In this document: in pieces, positions 46,579-56,718 of the stretch | Layout: each line of letters begins with the position of its first letter | Position numbering within the stretch: position 1 is the first letter of the stretch | Source of the DNA: Batkoa obscura | Lineage: Eukaryota; Entomophthoromycota; Entomophthoromycetes; Entomophthorales; Batkoaceae | NCBI GenBank assembly: GCA_030770535.1 | Contig: JASVEC010000028.1 | Location: 558,001-622,000, forward strand | Direction: 5' to 3' | Length of the DNA: 64,000 nucleotides | Translations under genes and position numbers: made by a program | The notes under the pieces: generated by a model | What the model was told of the DNA's origin: nothing | Database searches by the model: none | The model's input: only the letters and a program-made list of their open reading frames with translations

Positions 46579-46868
46579 TCTTTCAAATAATAGTAAAGTT
46601 GGATGTATATTGTAATCAAAGGTTAAAAGGATTTTCAAGACAAGTATAAATTATAATTTATAAGATTCTAATTTAAAAATAATAATATAATAAATTTGTT
46701 GGTTTTATCTAAATATTGAGAATTAAAGCTAGTGAGAGTAATACATTAAAACGCTTAAATTTATAGACAAAAATAATTTCATTCAAGAAAAGTAAATTGA
46801 ATAAAATAAAATCGTAACCATAGTTCGATATAAAATAGTTTTCCATTCTCAATGCTCATAAATAAAAC
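46579..46868. other. Convergent spacer between PPX1 and LC8
   Basis: 290 bases of AT-rich 3' flank; nothing else seen. Confidence 0.4.
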
Positions 46869-47197
46869 TTAACATGTACGATACAACAAAATCGCGGTCA
46901 ATCCGATATAAAAATAGATAAAGCATTTAGTTTCTAAACAGAATAATTAATAGCCGACATTTTAAAATAAAATCTCAACCTACCATGGGTAACTGAGGAG
47001 CCAAATGAACGACCAACTATGCAATGCCAGTGAGGTCCATATTTCTGGTCAAAGTGGCGTTTAATATAAGTGGCCACATCTCTTTCTACATTGTTTTTTT
47101 CTAATGCTTCAGCAGCAAAAAAGAAGACTTCTTCTTGCATGTCTTCTGACATGTCCACGCTTTTAACTACTGGTTTTGAATCCTGCCCTTTATCCAT
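46869..47197 (-). CDS. DYN2: Dynein light chain LC8 (DYNLL/Dyn2)
   Basis: Small dimeric hub protein of cytoplasmic dynein that binds many partners. Two exons give 92 residues. The first ends CIVGRSFGSSVTH; only by splicing at CATG|GTAGG to the TTCTGTTTAG acceptor does ETKCFIYFYIGLTAILLYRT follow, as LC8 requires. The start is taken at MDKGQDSKPVV (47197); an upstream in-frame ATG at 47260 would add 21 untypical residues. Family motifs are SVDMSEDMQEE, DVATYIKRHFDQKYGPHWHC and FGSSVTH. The ending YRTC replaces the usual short Gly-containing end. It is divergent from uL23m, with 176 bases between start codons. Confidence 0.9.
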
Positions 47198-47373
47198 TTT
47201 AAAATTTATAAAAATTAACTGAAAAATCTGCGTCATAATTTTAGACTTAAACATATTCATTGGGTGAGGATCAAGGATTTAGCTGAGTTATGGGATTTTT
47301 TAGGAATTGCCTTTGACTTATTGTAGACTTTTAGAAATCAATAATTTATTTTTTACATAGAATAATATCAAAA
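47198..47373. promoter_or_regulatory. Divergent promoter between LC8 and uL23m
   Basis: A 176-bp spacer between two outward-facing ATGs, the shortest in the window. It must hold both core promoters. Confidence 0.5.
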
Positions 47374-47793
47374 ATGACTATTGGCAAAAAATTAGTATAT
47401 TTCCCCAACTTAGTATTTACAATGGTACGTACCAGTTTACCACCAAATCAAGTAGCTTTCCGTGTACCATTGAAAACGAGCAAATTAGATATCCGTGACT
47501 ATTTATATAACTTATATCAAGTTAAAGCTGTAGACGTAAGAACTATGATCTACCAAGGTACGATGACTAGAAATAGAGCCACTCGTCGTCGTACTAGAAA
47601 TGCTTCAACTAAAAAGGCGATCGTTACTTTAGAAAACGAATTCCAATACCCAGAACCCCCAAATATGGAAGACTTTGGTGGATCCCAAACTAAGTTAGCT
47701 ATGGATAAAGTAAAATCGAAACTTAAGGGATGGCGTATACGCCAAAATCTTAGCGCTGTACCTAAATCGGTTTCAGAAAGTAAATCAACATAA
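47374..47793 (+). CDS. Mitochondrial large-subunit ribosomal protein uL23m
   Basis: Intronless, 139 residues. uL23 binds 23S-type rRNA near the peptide exit tunnel. Fungal mitochondrial features are visible: VYFPNLVFTMVRTSLPPNQV, the KLDIRDYLYNLYQVKAVDVR block of the uL23 fold, a very basic loop (TRNRATRRRTRNASTKKAIV), then a fungal-type extension with YPEPPNMEDFGG. The N-terminus lacks a long presequence, as in other mitochondrial uL23 proteins. With mL59 at 44 kb it is the second mitoribosomal gene in 4 kb, likely by chance. Confidence 0.83.
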   Translation: MTIGKKLVYFPNLVFTMVRTSLPPNQVAFRVPLKTSKLDIRDYLYNLYQVKAVDVRTMIYQGTMTRNRATRRRTRNASTKKAIVTLENEFQYPEPPNMEDFGGSQTKLAMDKVKSKLKGWRIRQNLSAVPKSVSESKST

Positions 47794-48471
47794 ATGCGTT
47801 TTTGAGTATATAAATCAAGCTAGAGTTTAAAATTGGAAAGATAATATATTTTATTTAATTTGATAGGATAGGGTTTTAAACTATGAATTAAAATTAAAGC
47901 TAAAATTAGAAATTATAGGATTGACTGTTTGATTATTTGAGTATTTCGATTTTATTTCTTAATATACTTATAGTTATAAGGGATTCAGTTGTTTAAAAAG
48001 ATTAGTTATAATTCTTGTTTATTCGTTCAAGAGCGTCTCTTTTTCTTATACAGCTCAGAAACCAACTAGAATATTTAAATTGCATGTATATTTATTAAAC
48101 TATATTGATGTAGCCCAGAAAAATAGTCATTAAAAAATTAAAATTAAAAAAATAGAATAAGAATAGTACATGACTTTTCATTTTGATAGTGAAGCTTTTT
48201 TAATATAAGATAATATTAAAAAGCTCTCTGAAACAAAATATACCATATGGGCTTACATTTACAGATATAAATTAAAGTAGATAGTTTTAAAAATTGTAAT
48301 ACTATTAAAGTATGGAATTTGATTCTAAATAAACGAGTTATTTTAACTAGTTTCCCATATTTCAATATATTTTCCTTATCATTAGCATATCTTTTTTTAA
48401 TAATTTATTCTTTGTTGCTTTCATGTTTGAAATAAAAACATGTTTATTTTACAAAAAAAATATGGAAGATA
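47794..48471. other. Intergenic DNA
   Basis: 678 AT-rich bases without a gene. The T8 tract on the minus strand at about 48453-48460 is the probable terminator of the tRNA-Gly gene. Confidence 0.45.
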
Positions 48472-48542
48472 TGCAATGTCCGGGAATCGAACCCGGGGCT
48501 GCCGCGTGGCAGGCGGCAATTTTACCACTAAACCAACATTGC
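48472..48542 (-). tRNA. tRNA-Gly (anticodon GCC)
   Basis: A 71-nt cloverleaf on the minus strand: acceptor GCAATGT/ACATTGC with discriminator A, D arm TGGTTTAGTGGTAAAAT, anticodon loop CTGCCAC within a GC-rich stem, and T arm CCGGG-TTCGATT-CCCGG. No intron. It is a different isoacceptor from the TCC gene at 6669. Confidence 0.95.
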
Positions 48543-48750
48543 AACTATCCAATGATATCGTTTAAAATTAATTTATAAAGTTAAAAATAATCTGGATCTG
48601 TGCTTTTATTGTAATAGCTCTCTATCTACAAGCTAAAAAATCATCTATAGAATATATCCATAAACTAAAATGATTGAAGAAACCAAAACAATATAATACC
48701 TAATTTATAATTAAAAATCTCTATAATTTTATTTCAACTATTCCAACAAT

Positions 48751-51671
48751 TTAACTTTGCTTAAACAAATTTAAAGCGGAGGTCTTTTTATGTCCTTTGA
48801 ATACAAGGCTATCATCTAAAACCAATATTAATATTCCTTTTATAACAAAAAATAACAAAAAAAGCTTACCATTTAAATTATTATTTAAAGTATTGACCAA
48901 TTCATTGCCATTAGAAGATAGGTATTTTGAGGAATAGCCTAAACCAAGGATAGGTTCTTTAAGTAGTTCTTTTAATTGATATTTCAATTTTTCTAATTGA
49001 CCTTGTTTCTTTTTATTTTTTATTTTACCAACATCTTCATCTGAGCTAAGACTAAAAGAATATTAATAAACAAAATATAGCTTTAATTTGAACATCTATT
49101 ACTTATCTGAATCCAATTCAATTTCTAACAAATCTGCTGATTTTTTAAGCCACGATTTATCTGCTTTATCCTACAATACAGTTAACACCTCTTAGAAAAT
49201 AATCGAAATCTTCACTTACCTTATCTAAGCCATGTTGTAACTGATCTACTTGCTTAGCAAGCGCGAGTCTAGTTTTTAATTTTGAAGCCAATAGTGAATC
49301 CACCGGAAACTCTTGAATATTGGCTCTTTTCAAAGCTTTGCAGATATTGCGATAAGCTTTAAGTTCCTCTGGACAACAAAGCATCAACGACATACCTTGA
49401 CGTTTAGCACGAGCAGTACGACCAGATCGATGAATATATATTTCTCCGCTTCTTGGTATTTGATAATGTACAATATATTCTACATTAGGGATATCTAACC
49501 CTCGAGCAGCTACATCAGAACAGATTAATACTACATTTTCTTCATTTTTAAATCGATCGACGTTCTTTAATCTTTGTCTTTGTGGCATCTGTGCATGTAA
49601 TGGGTAGGCGTTTACATTTAAATTTTTTAAGATCGGTACTATTCTTCGGATGCTATCAATACTGTTTAAGAATACTAATGTACGACCAGGGTACCTTGTT
49701 ACAAAGAAATAAAGATAAAGATCCTATATATATGTTAATAACTTTGCTAATGATTTAATTTAATACTACTTTTTCTTCCTTGATACAGTCAATCCTAGCT
49801 TCAATCAATTTTTCACTTGTTATCTTTTTACTAGTTATATCAATATGTACTGGATTGTTATCCTTGAATTTAATCTTTTTTATTATAGCATCTAAACGTA
49901 GAATATTAATAATTAAAAAACGCGAATAAATAAAATTTACCTATTACTGACTCCTTTGGTTTCTTGCTTTTAAAATTAGAATTTGAAGTGTTACTATCCA
50001 TAGTAGCAGAGAAAATAAAAGATTGATAATTTGTATTACTTCTATAATAAAAGAAACATGTAAATCATGAGTTATCAACAATATAAAAATGATTACTTAT
50101 TGACCAAATCTAAAATGTATTGTAATTCTTTAAAATGGCCTTTTTCAATCATTCTATCAGCTTCATCCAATACAAGGAATTTGATATTTTGAATCAAATT
50201 TTTATTAAAATTGGACTAATTATTAATTAATAAGAAATAAAAAAATAAATCAGTAGTTAACTTACTTGTGTAATCAATTCCCATAAACGACCTGGTGTAG
50301 CAACCAAAATATGGGGAATATGATTCAATATTCTTTCTTGTTTTTGAATACTCATACCACCAACGATAGCATCAACCTAAAAACTAAATAAACTTTATCT
50401 ATTATTTATATAATACTCACCTTAATTCTAGCATATTTTGTCATTGCTTTTAAATGGTCTTTAATTTGGATAGCTAATTCACGGGTGGGTGATAAAATCA
50501 ACGCAAATAACTTTTGATTTTTTTCTAACGAGTTATCCATATAAGCTAATTTATTCAATATTGGTAATCCAAAAGCCAATGTTTTTCCAGAACCCTAAGC
50601 ATATTATCAATAAACAAGGATTAATATTTTATTAATCCAACTTACAGTTTCAGCACAACCAATGATATCTTTACCTTTCATAGCTTGTGGCATCACTTTT
50701 TTTTGAATTTCAGTAGGACTTTCAAATCCTTGATCTTGAATTGCTTTTAAAATTCTTTCATTTAAATTGTATTCATTCCAGTGTTTCATAGAATCCCCTA
50801 GTACTTTAAAATAATTCAATCTTTTATATTAATAAATATTATTTAAATTTACCAAACTTAAACTCAGTTTCTTTGTTTTCTTTATCATTAGTCGTAGTTT
50901 TTGCTTTCTTTTCCTTCTTTTCTTTTTTTTCTATCACTTTTTTTTCCAAATCTTCAAAGTTAAAACCTCCATCGCTTCCTTTTTCATTATCTGATTCATT
51001 CTCTCCTTCTATATCTTCATCATCATCTAATTCTATGTCCCCTTCTTCTATATCTTCATCATCATCTAATTCTATGTCCCCTTTTTCTTCTTCTATGCTG
51101 TCCTCCTCCTCTATATTTTCAATTTCCTCTTCTTCACTATCCGAAAGAGGTCTTAAAACCAAGGGTCTTTTATTTTTCCTTTCTTTTTTAACTTCATCAC
51201 CAGCTTCGGTTTCAACAAAATCATTAACATGAATAAAGTCTACTTTTTTCATTTCTTCGATTGATAAAGGAAGTTCATACTCATCTTTTTTAGCTTTAGT
51301 ATTGTTCTTTAACTTTTTTTCATCAATTACCTATCAAAATGTTAGTTCTATCCCATAGAAATTTTAATTCTATATTATCAAATTACTTTAAATTGTAATG
51401 TTCTACCGCCATTTTTATCTTCTACCCATTCACAATCGACTCCCTCAATTTCTTCAAAACCTAATACATCTCCCATATCATCAGAAATTGTCAAAGCTTC
51501 ACTGGTCTCTACTTTTTTCCAAGGTAAAGCGTTATATCGAATTGCTTTAGCAGCTGGCATTGGTGGTGGATTATTACTTATCTCATGCCATTTTAAATCA
51601 TTTTCAGTAGTACTACTTGTTCTCTTCTTTTTATTTTGTTGATTGTTAGTTTTATTCCCTTTTTTTGCCAT
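48751..51671 (-). CDS. MAK5: DEAD-box RNA helicase Mak5/DDX24
   Basis: Nucleolar ATP-dependent helicase for 60S subunit assembly. About twelve exons; the start at [11 protein letters not shown] (51671) is preferred to an in-frame ATG 28 codons upstream. The N-terminal [10 protein letters not shown] and [12 protein letters not shown] pair is specific to Mak5. Next comes an acidic region with a 39-bp direct repeat (two units of [13 protein letters not shown], about 51006-51083). Helicase motifs follow: Q motif [12 protein letters not shown], motif I AETGSGKT split by an intron, [22 protein letters not shown], then [18 protein letters not shown] and HRSGRTAR. The C-terminal extension ends [14 protein letters not shown]. 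All motifs look intact. Confidence 0.9.
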
Positions 51672-52295
51672 TTTGAAAATAAGAATGAATTGAGTTTTTT
51701 TGATTTGGGTTTTTGGTTTATTTTCGAAAATAAATTTGGAAATAGATTTTTTCAAATTGGTTATTAGTGATGGAAAAGCATTTTTTTTTGTTGAATGTCA
51801 TGATAGTAAACAAGTTTTTAATAGTAGTATAACAAATTATATGTACTAATTTATAAAATAGAGTTTTAGTCAATAAACAACATTAGTAAGATAGCTTGAA
51901 CTCTGTATACTATTTTTATGAAACTACTCAAGATTTTCGATATTTCTAAAATTTTATTTTATTTTGTTAGTTCAATCAATTTAACCTTTTATCTTTTAGT
52001 AAAATTAATAACAATGGAGATATATAATAAGCCAACCCTTTAGTAGTAAAAATAAGGGTTTACAATATAATAAAAGCAACTCATAACTTTTATATAAATC
52101 TAATAAGAATAGTTTGAAGCTACTATCATTAAACTTAACTAAATTACAACTTCCGTTTTACTATTTGATTGGTTTATCTAAAAACCTCAAAAAATTGATA
52201 ACTAAACGTTAATTCGATTGCCAATAAAAAATCGAGCTAAGTGTGATTAGTCTCGAAATTCAAAAAAGCCATTTTTAGTTTACTAAAATAAAATT
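51672..52295. promoter_or_regulatory. Divergent promoter between MAK5 and the CLPTM1 gene
   Basis: 624 bases, AT-rich. CCAATAAAAAATCG near 52222 contains a CCAAT box on the plus strand. No further gene was found inside. Confidence 0.4.
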
Positions 52296-54830
52296 ATGGC
52301 AGGAACCGAAGCAGTAGTTGGAGCACAACAAGGGGTAGCTCAAGGAGCACCACAAACCGAAGAAAATTTCTTTCAAAGATGGGGTGGTACTATTTTTAGA
52401 ATGGTAATTATGTATTGGTTGGTACAATCTTTTCAAGGTAAATTTATTAGACTAAGCTTTAATTACATGATAGTTGGATGAAAAATAGTATTTAATTGTG
52501 AAATAAATTAAGTTACTAAATTAATATTAGGAAATAAAAACAAACAAGAAACCGCTAATGAGGTTGTAAAAGAAACTGATGGGGAAACTACTCAACAAGT
52601 AAAAACTACACCTGTTACACCAGCTAACGGTATTGTTAACCCAGCTTGGAAGTTTGGACAATCTATAGTATGTTTTTTTTAGCATTCTTTACAATTATGT
52701 TTAATTTGTTCTAAATAAATAGTATTTTAAAATAGTAATAAATGAAGAAGAAACTATTCAATCTACAAAAGATGAAAATAGTTTATATACTTTTCAAACA
52801 GACCCATTCGTGTTTACTCCTGAGGAATTCAAATTCAATTATAACCATCAAATTGAATTATCAAATGTAAAATTTTTAATTTTAATTGTTGAAATCCAAT
52901 TTTAATATATAAATAGAATACCCAACATAACGGAACTATTTATGCTCATTTGTATTTGGCTAAAGAAGGTTTCTCTGTTAATAAAGAGGATAGCAATTAC
53001 TCTCCAGAAGCTGTTTTGTATAGAAAGAAAGGTAATTATTTTTCAAAAAAATATGTATAATAACAGCTATTAAATGAATTTTAGTATTGACACGTTATTT
53101 CCCAATCAAAAAGCAAGCTAAAATGAAAAGATTAATCGGAAATAATAAAGAAGAGGAGGAAAAGGTTGAAGAAGTTATTATTGCTGATGATTCGACAAAG
53201 GAAACTAAAACTAACTTTGTAAGTTTATTACTTTTTTTAAAACTGATAGGTTATTTATTTTATTAAGAAATCTTTATTACTAAAAAACACTGGACCTGTG
53301 TATGCTCATTGGCACAATAATTTCACTATTCAGTTGGTAAATAGTGATAGTCCACTTCAATCTAGAGGTTTACCACCTCCGGTATTAGAGCGTAAGTTAT
53401 ACAGCCATCAAAATTAATGTACAGTTATTAAACAAAATACATTAATAGATATAAGATATATTCATGAAGCAGATAAGGAAATCCAAGATTCCATTTATCC
53501 TATTGTTTATTTTAATGATTTTTGGGTGTTAAGAGAAAATTGCTATCCTGTTAATCAAACTTTAAGGTAAATTGAATAGAATTCGGTATATTATTAATAT
53601 AACTCATGATGTTGATATTATAATTACTAGCATCTTACCAATCAATATTGAAATTAGTAACATAGCATTATGGAAATTTCAAATGATAGCAGCAGCCGAT
53701 GCTCAACTTAGTATGCAAATGCAAATGATGGGTGGAGATCCACATGAAATGGATTTAATTAAAGTAAAAATAAATTCATATTAAATAATTATAATTGTAA
53801 TAATGTTTTTATTAGTCTACATTGATGGATACCAACCCTTGGTTATTAGGATTAACTATGATAGTATCTTTACTTCATTCTTTATTTGATTTCTTAGCAT
53901 TTAAAAATGGTAAATGCTTCTTTAAAGTTTTTAGACTTCGTTTTAATCTGTAATTTTTAGATATTGCCTTTTGGCAAAACAAAAAAGATAATATTGGTGT
54001 TTCTGTTAGAACCTTAACTATGAATATTATCTTCCAGTTAATTATCTTTTTGTATTTATTTGATAATTCGGATTCTACTTCTTGGATGGTATTAATATCT
54101 AATTTCGTTTCTCTTTTAATTGAAGCTTGGAAAATCAAAAAAGCTTTAAATGTTAAAGTAAGTATTTTTATATTTTATTTCCTATATTTTATTTCCTATA
54201 TTTTATTTATTAATTGAATTTTAGTTTATTAAGACAAATACTGGATTTTTACCTTATACTTTAGAATTTCAATCAAAAGAAATTACTGAATTAGAAGAAA
54301 AAACCAATGAATACGATCAGGTAGATTACTTATTATAATAAAATTAACAGTATTTATTAACATGTAATTTATAGATGGCTTACACTTACTTATCTTATAT
54401 CGCATATCCATTGTTAGTAGGTTATGCTATCTACTCCTTATACTATGAAACTCATAAGAGTTGGTATTCTTATTTTGTCAATACGGCTGTAGGGTTTGTA
54501 TATGCTTTTGGATTTATAACAATGACACCCCAATTATTTATCAATTACAAACTTAAATCAGTTGCCCATATGCCTTTCAAAACATTTATGTATAAAGCAT
54601 TAAATACTTTTATTGATGATTTATTTGCTTTTATCATTAAGATGCCAACTTTACATAGATTAGCTTGTTTAAGAGATGATGTGGTATTCTTTGTTTATCT
54701 TTATCAAAGATGGATTTATAAAGAAGATCATACTAGAGCTAATGAATTTGGTCAAGTCGCTTTAGATGAAAACGAAACTAAAGATAAAAAAGAGGAGGCT
54801 AAATTAATTGAATCAAAAAAAGAAAAATAA
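52296..54830 (+). CDS. CLPTM1 family multipass membrane protein
   Basis: Homologue of cleft lip and palate transmembrane protein 1, an ER/Golgi protein; human relatives act in GABA-A receptor retention and in lipid scrambling (CLPTM1L), so a lipid-related role is possible here. About twelve small exons encode roughly 620 residues. The N-terminal membrane segment (FFQRWGGTIFRMVIMYWLVQ) precedes a long luminal domain (TQHNGTIYAHLYLAKEG, YFPIKKQAKMK, GPVYAHWHNNFTIQLV). The diagnostic block DTNPWLLGLTMIVSLLHSLF then leads into DFLAFKNDIAFWQNKKDNIG and ISNFVSLLIEAWKIKKA. The C-terminus has the last helices and FGFITMTPQLFINYKLKSVA, HMPFKTFMYKALNTFIDDLF. It ends in a Lys/Glu-rich cytosolic tail. 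Confidence 0.92.
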
Positions 54831-54934
54831 AGTAGTATTTTTTTAGATAAATATTATTGTTTTTATGTTTTTATGTTTTTTATTGTTTGTAGTCCCCTTT
54901 TTAAAGTCTAATGTTATAAAAATTTAATTTATAT

Positions 54935-55120
54935 TTAACATCTACGACATCCTCCTGCTCCTCCCATACCAACTGCATGCGCTCCCCCAGGTCCGAACCC
55001 TATAGCTGCACCTAAACCTAATCCAATATCTAAGAACTTATCTTCTTTACTTTGATTGGAGTTTGTTGGGATAGTAAGTACCAAAGTTGATAATGTAACT
55101 AGTATAAATAATAATTTCAT
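54935..55120 (-). CDS. Small secreted Gly-rich peptide with a C-terminal Cys-x-x-Cys
   Basis: A 61-residue single-exon protein, start at 55120 (MKLLFILVTLSTLVLT), with a clear signal peptide of about 16 residues. The mature part is a short polar stretch (PTNSNQSKEDKFLD), a Gly/Ala-rich segment (IGLGLGAAIGFGPGGAHAVG) and a CRRC end. The cysteines occur only in this terminal pair. It resembles secreted antimicrobial or wall peptides in composition, but no family is recognised. It converges on the CLPTM1 gene, only 104 bases from its stop. The coding status rests on the signal peptide and on a local GC rise. Confidence 0.5.
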   Translation of the reverse strand: MKLLFILVTLSTLVLTIPTNSNQSKEDKFLDIGLGLGAAIGFGPGGAHAVGMGGAGGCRRC

Positions 55121-56121
55121 GATTGTAATATTATCCTTTTGATAAATAATAAAAGCTGTCAAGTTTATGATATAATGTTACTTTTATTCATGTATTTATA
55201 GTTTTTTTTCTAACTCAGCCGATTTTTAATTTTTTTAAAATTGATCAACATTTTATTTTTCTATATTTGGATGAGTTTGATTTTTTAGTTTAAAATGCTT
55301 ATCTTTCTTATTTATATTTTATATGAAATCGAATACGATATTTATCTAAAATCTCTTTACGCTGTTTCATATTTAATATGGAGTTAGATAGTATCTTATT
55401 TACTGCCCCTATTGTATATTATCTATCGTTCTAAATTATTTTTATCATTTAGAGCTTACGAATGATATGCAAATTATTCTAAAGTTTTAACACTATTTAT
55501 TACATGCTAATAATTTGCTATTATTAATATCTCAATATTTAAATATGAATATAACTTATTTGACTACCTTTAAACGTTCAATAATTTTTTATTTATAAAT
55601 GAAGCTAATCTTTATTTTAAACAATAACTGTAACAATAGAAATTTGATTTTCTACATAAACTTTATAATTTTAAAGCTAACTATTTATTAAGTTTCTTAT
55701 TTAACAAGGTTATCCTTATTAAATGTTAAGTTACTACATAGTTTTTCTTTAATCTTTATTATGATATGAAATAATGTTATAATACTTTAAACATTTTATA
55801 GTTCAAAACCCTAGTTCTGTTGTATAAGAAAAAGCCATCATCTTCTTAACCATAAATATAACTTATAGCGCATACATTAATAAAAAACACTAAGATTATT
55901 TATGTCGCAAAAAGAATTCGGACAAGTATGATATTGCAAAATAAATAAAACTTTTATTAACACTTATCAATAAATACAATCCTTTGGATATCTTTTTTAA
56001 ATTACACGTATAATTTACGTGGAAGTTTCAACTTTAGTGAGATTTGTATAAAAAAAATTAAAAACCAAACAATTTTTATACTTTTTAAAAAAATTTATAG
56101 AGAATTTAGAATCAAAATGAT
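55121..56121. other. Intergenic DNA
   Basis: One kilobase of AT-rich sequence without gene, RNA or repeat; it begins with the 5' flank of the secreted peptide gene. Confidence 0.45.
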
Positions 56122-56295
56122 TTAAAGAACATTTAACCATCTTCTTGTAGTACAGTCTTTATGTTCTGGTATATCGGATTCAATATATCTAAGGACATCA
56201 CGTTTTTGGAGGTTATTCGATTCTTCACGTTTAAATCTTAGAGCTGCGGCAACTCTATTGTGACCTATTTTTTGATAATCTTTAGAGCCACTTAT
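56122..56295 (-). pseudogene. Orphan exon-like fragment
   Basis: A minus-strand frame open for 57 codons between stops, without ATG, reads like real protein: KDYQKIGHNRVAAALRFKRE followed by DVLRYIESDIPEHKDC. The Asn-x-x-Ala-Ala basic stretch followed by leucine-spaced residues faintly recalls a bZIP basic region, but key arginines are out of register, so I do not assign it. On the plus strand, 56340-56530 holds a second decayed protein-like stretch. The region looks like gene debris upstream of the CHY gene. Confidence 0.35.
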
Positions 56296-56718
56296 TTATT
56301 AGTTGGTTTTTTTAAAGCCTAATCTGGTAATTTTAGGCTAATTTTAGCAGAACTCTATTCTCAAATAAACAGCTAATTAGGTCGTAATAAAGTTATAGGA
56401 AATGTAGAAGCTGACAAAAATTATTCGCAGCAGTTAGAAAGTTATTATAGCTTTTATATCATTGGATAAAAAAGGATTACCTAAAGGCGCAGCTATTACA
56501 GAGAGGGAGGAAAAAGAAATCAAACTTTAAAATTAAAATTAAAGCCCAAGAGCAAAAATAACATATTAAATAGTAAGTTAAAAATAATTAAATAATTAAT
56601 AATAACTGCGATAATTTATTAATTTTAAAATAAACTTATTTAAATACTAACAGAATTCGCATCTATTGAAAAAAATTTATATTTATTTCCTACTATTATA
56701 ATAATCAATTTATTAACC

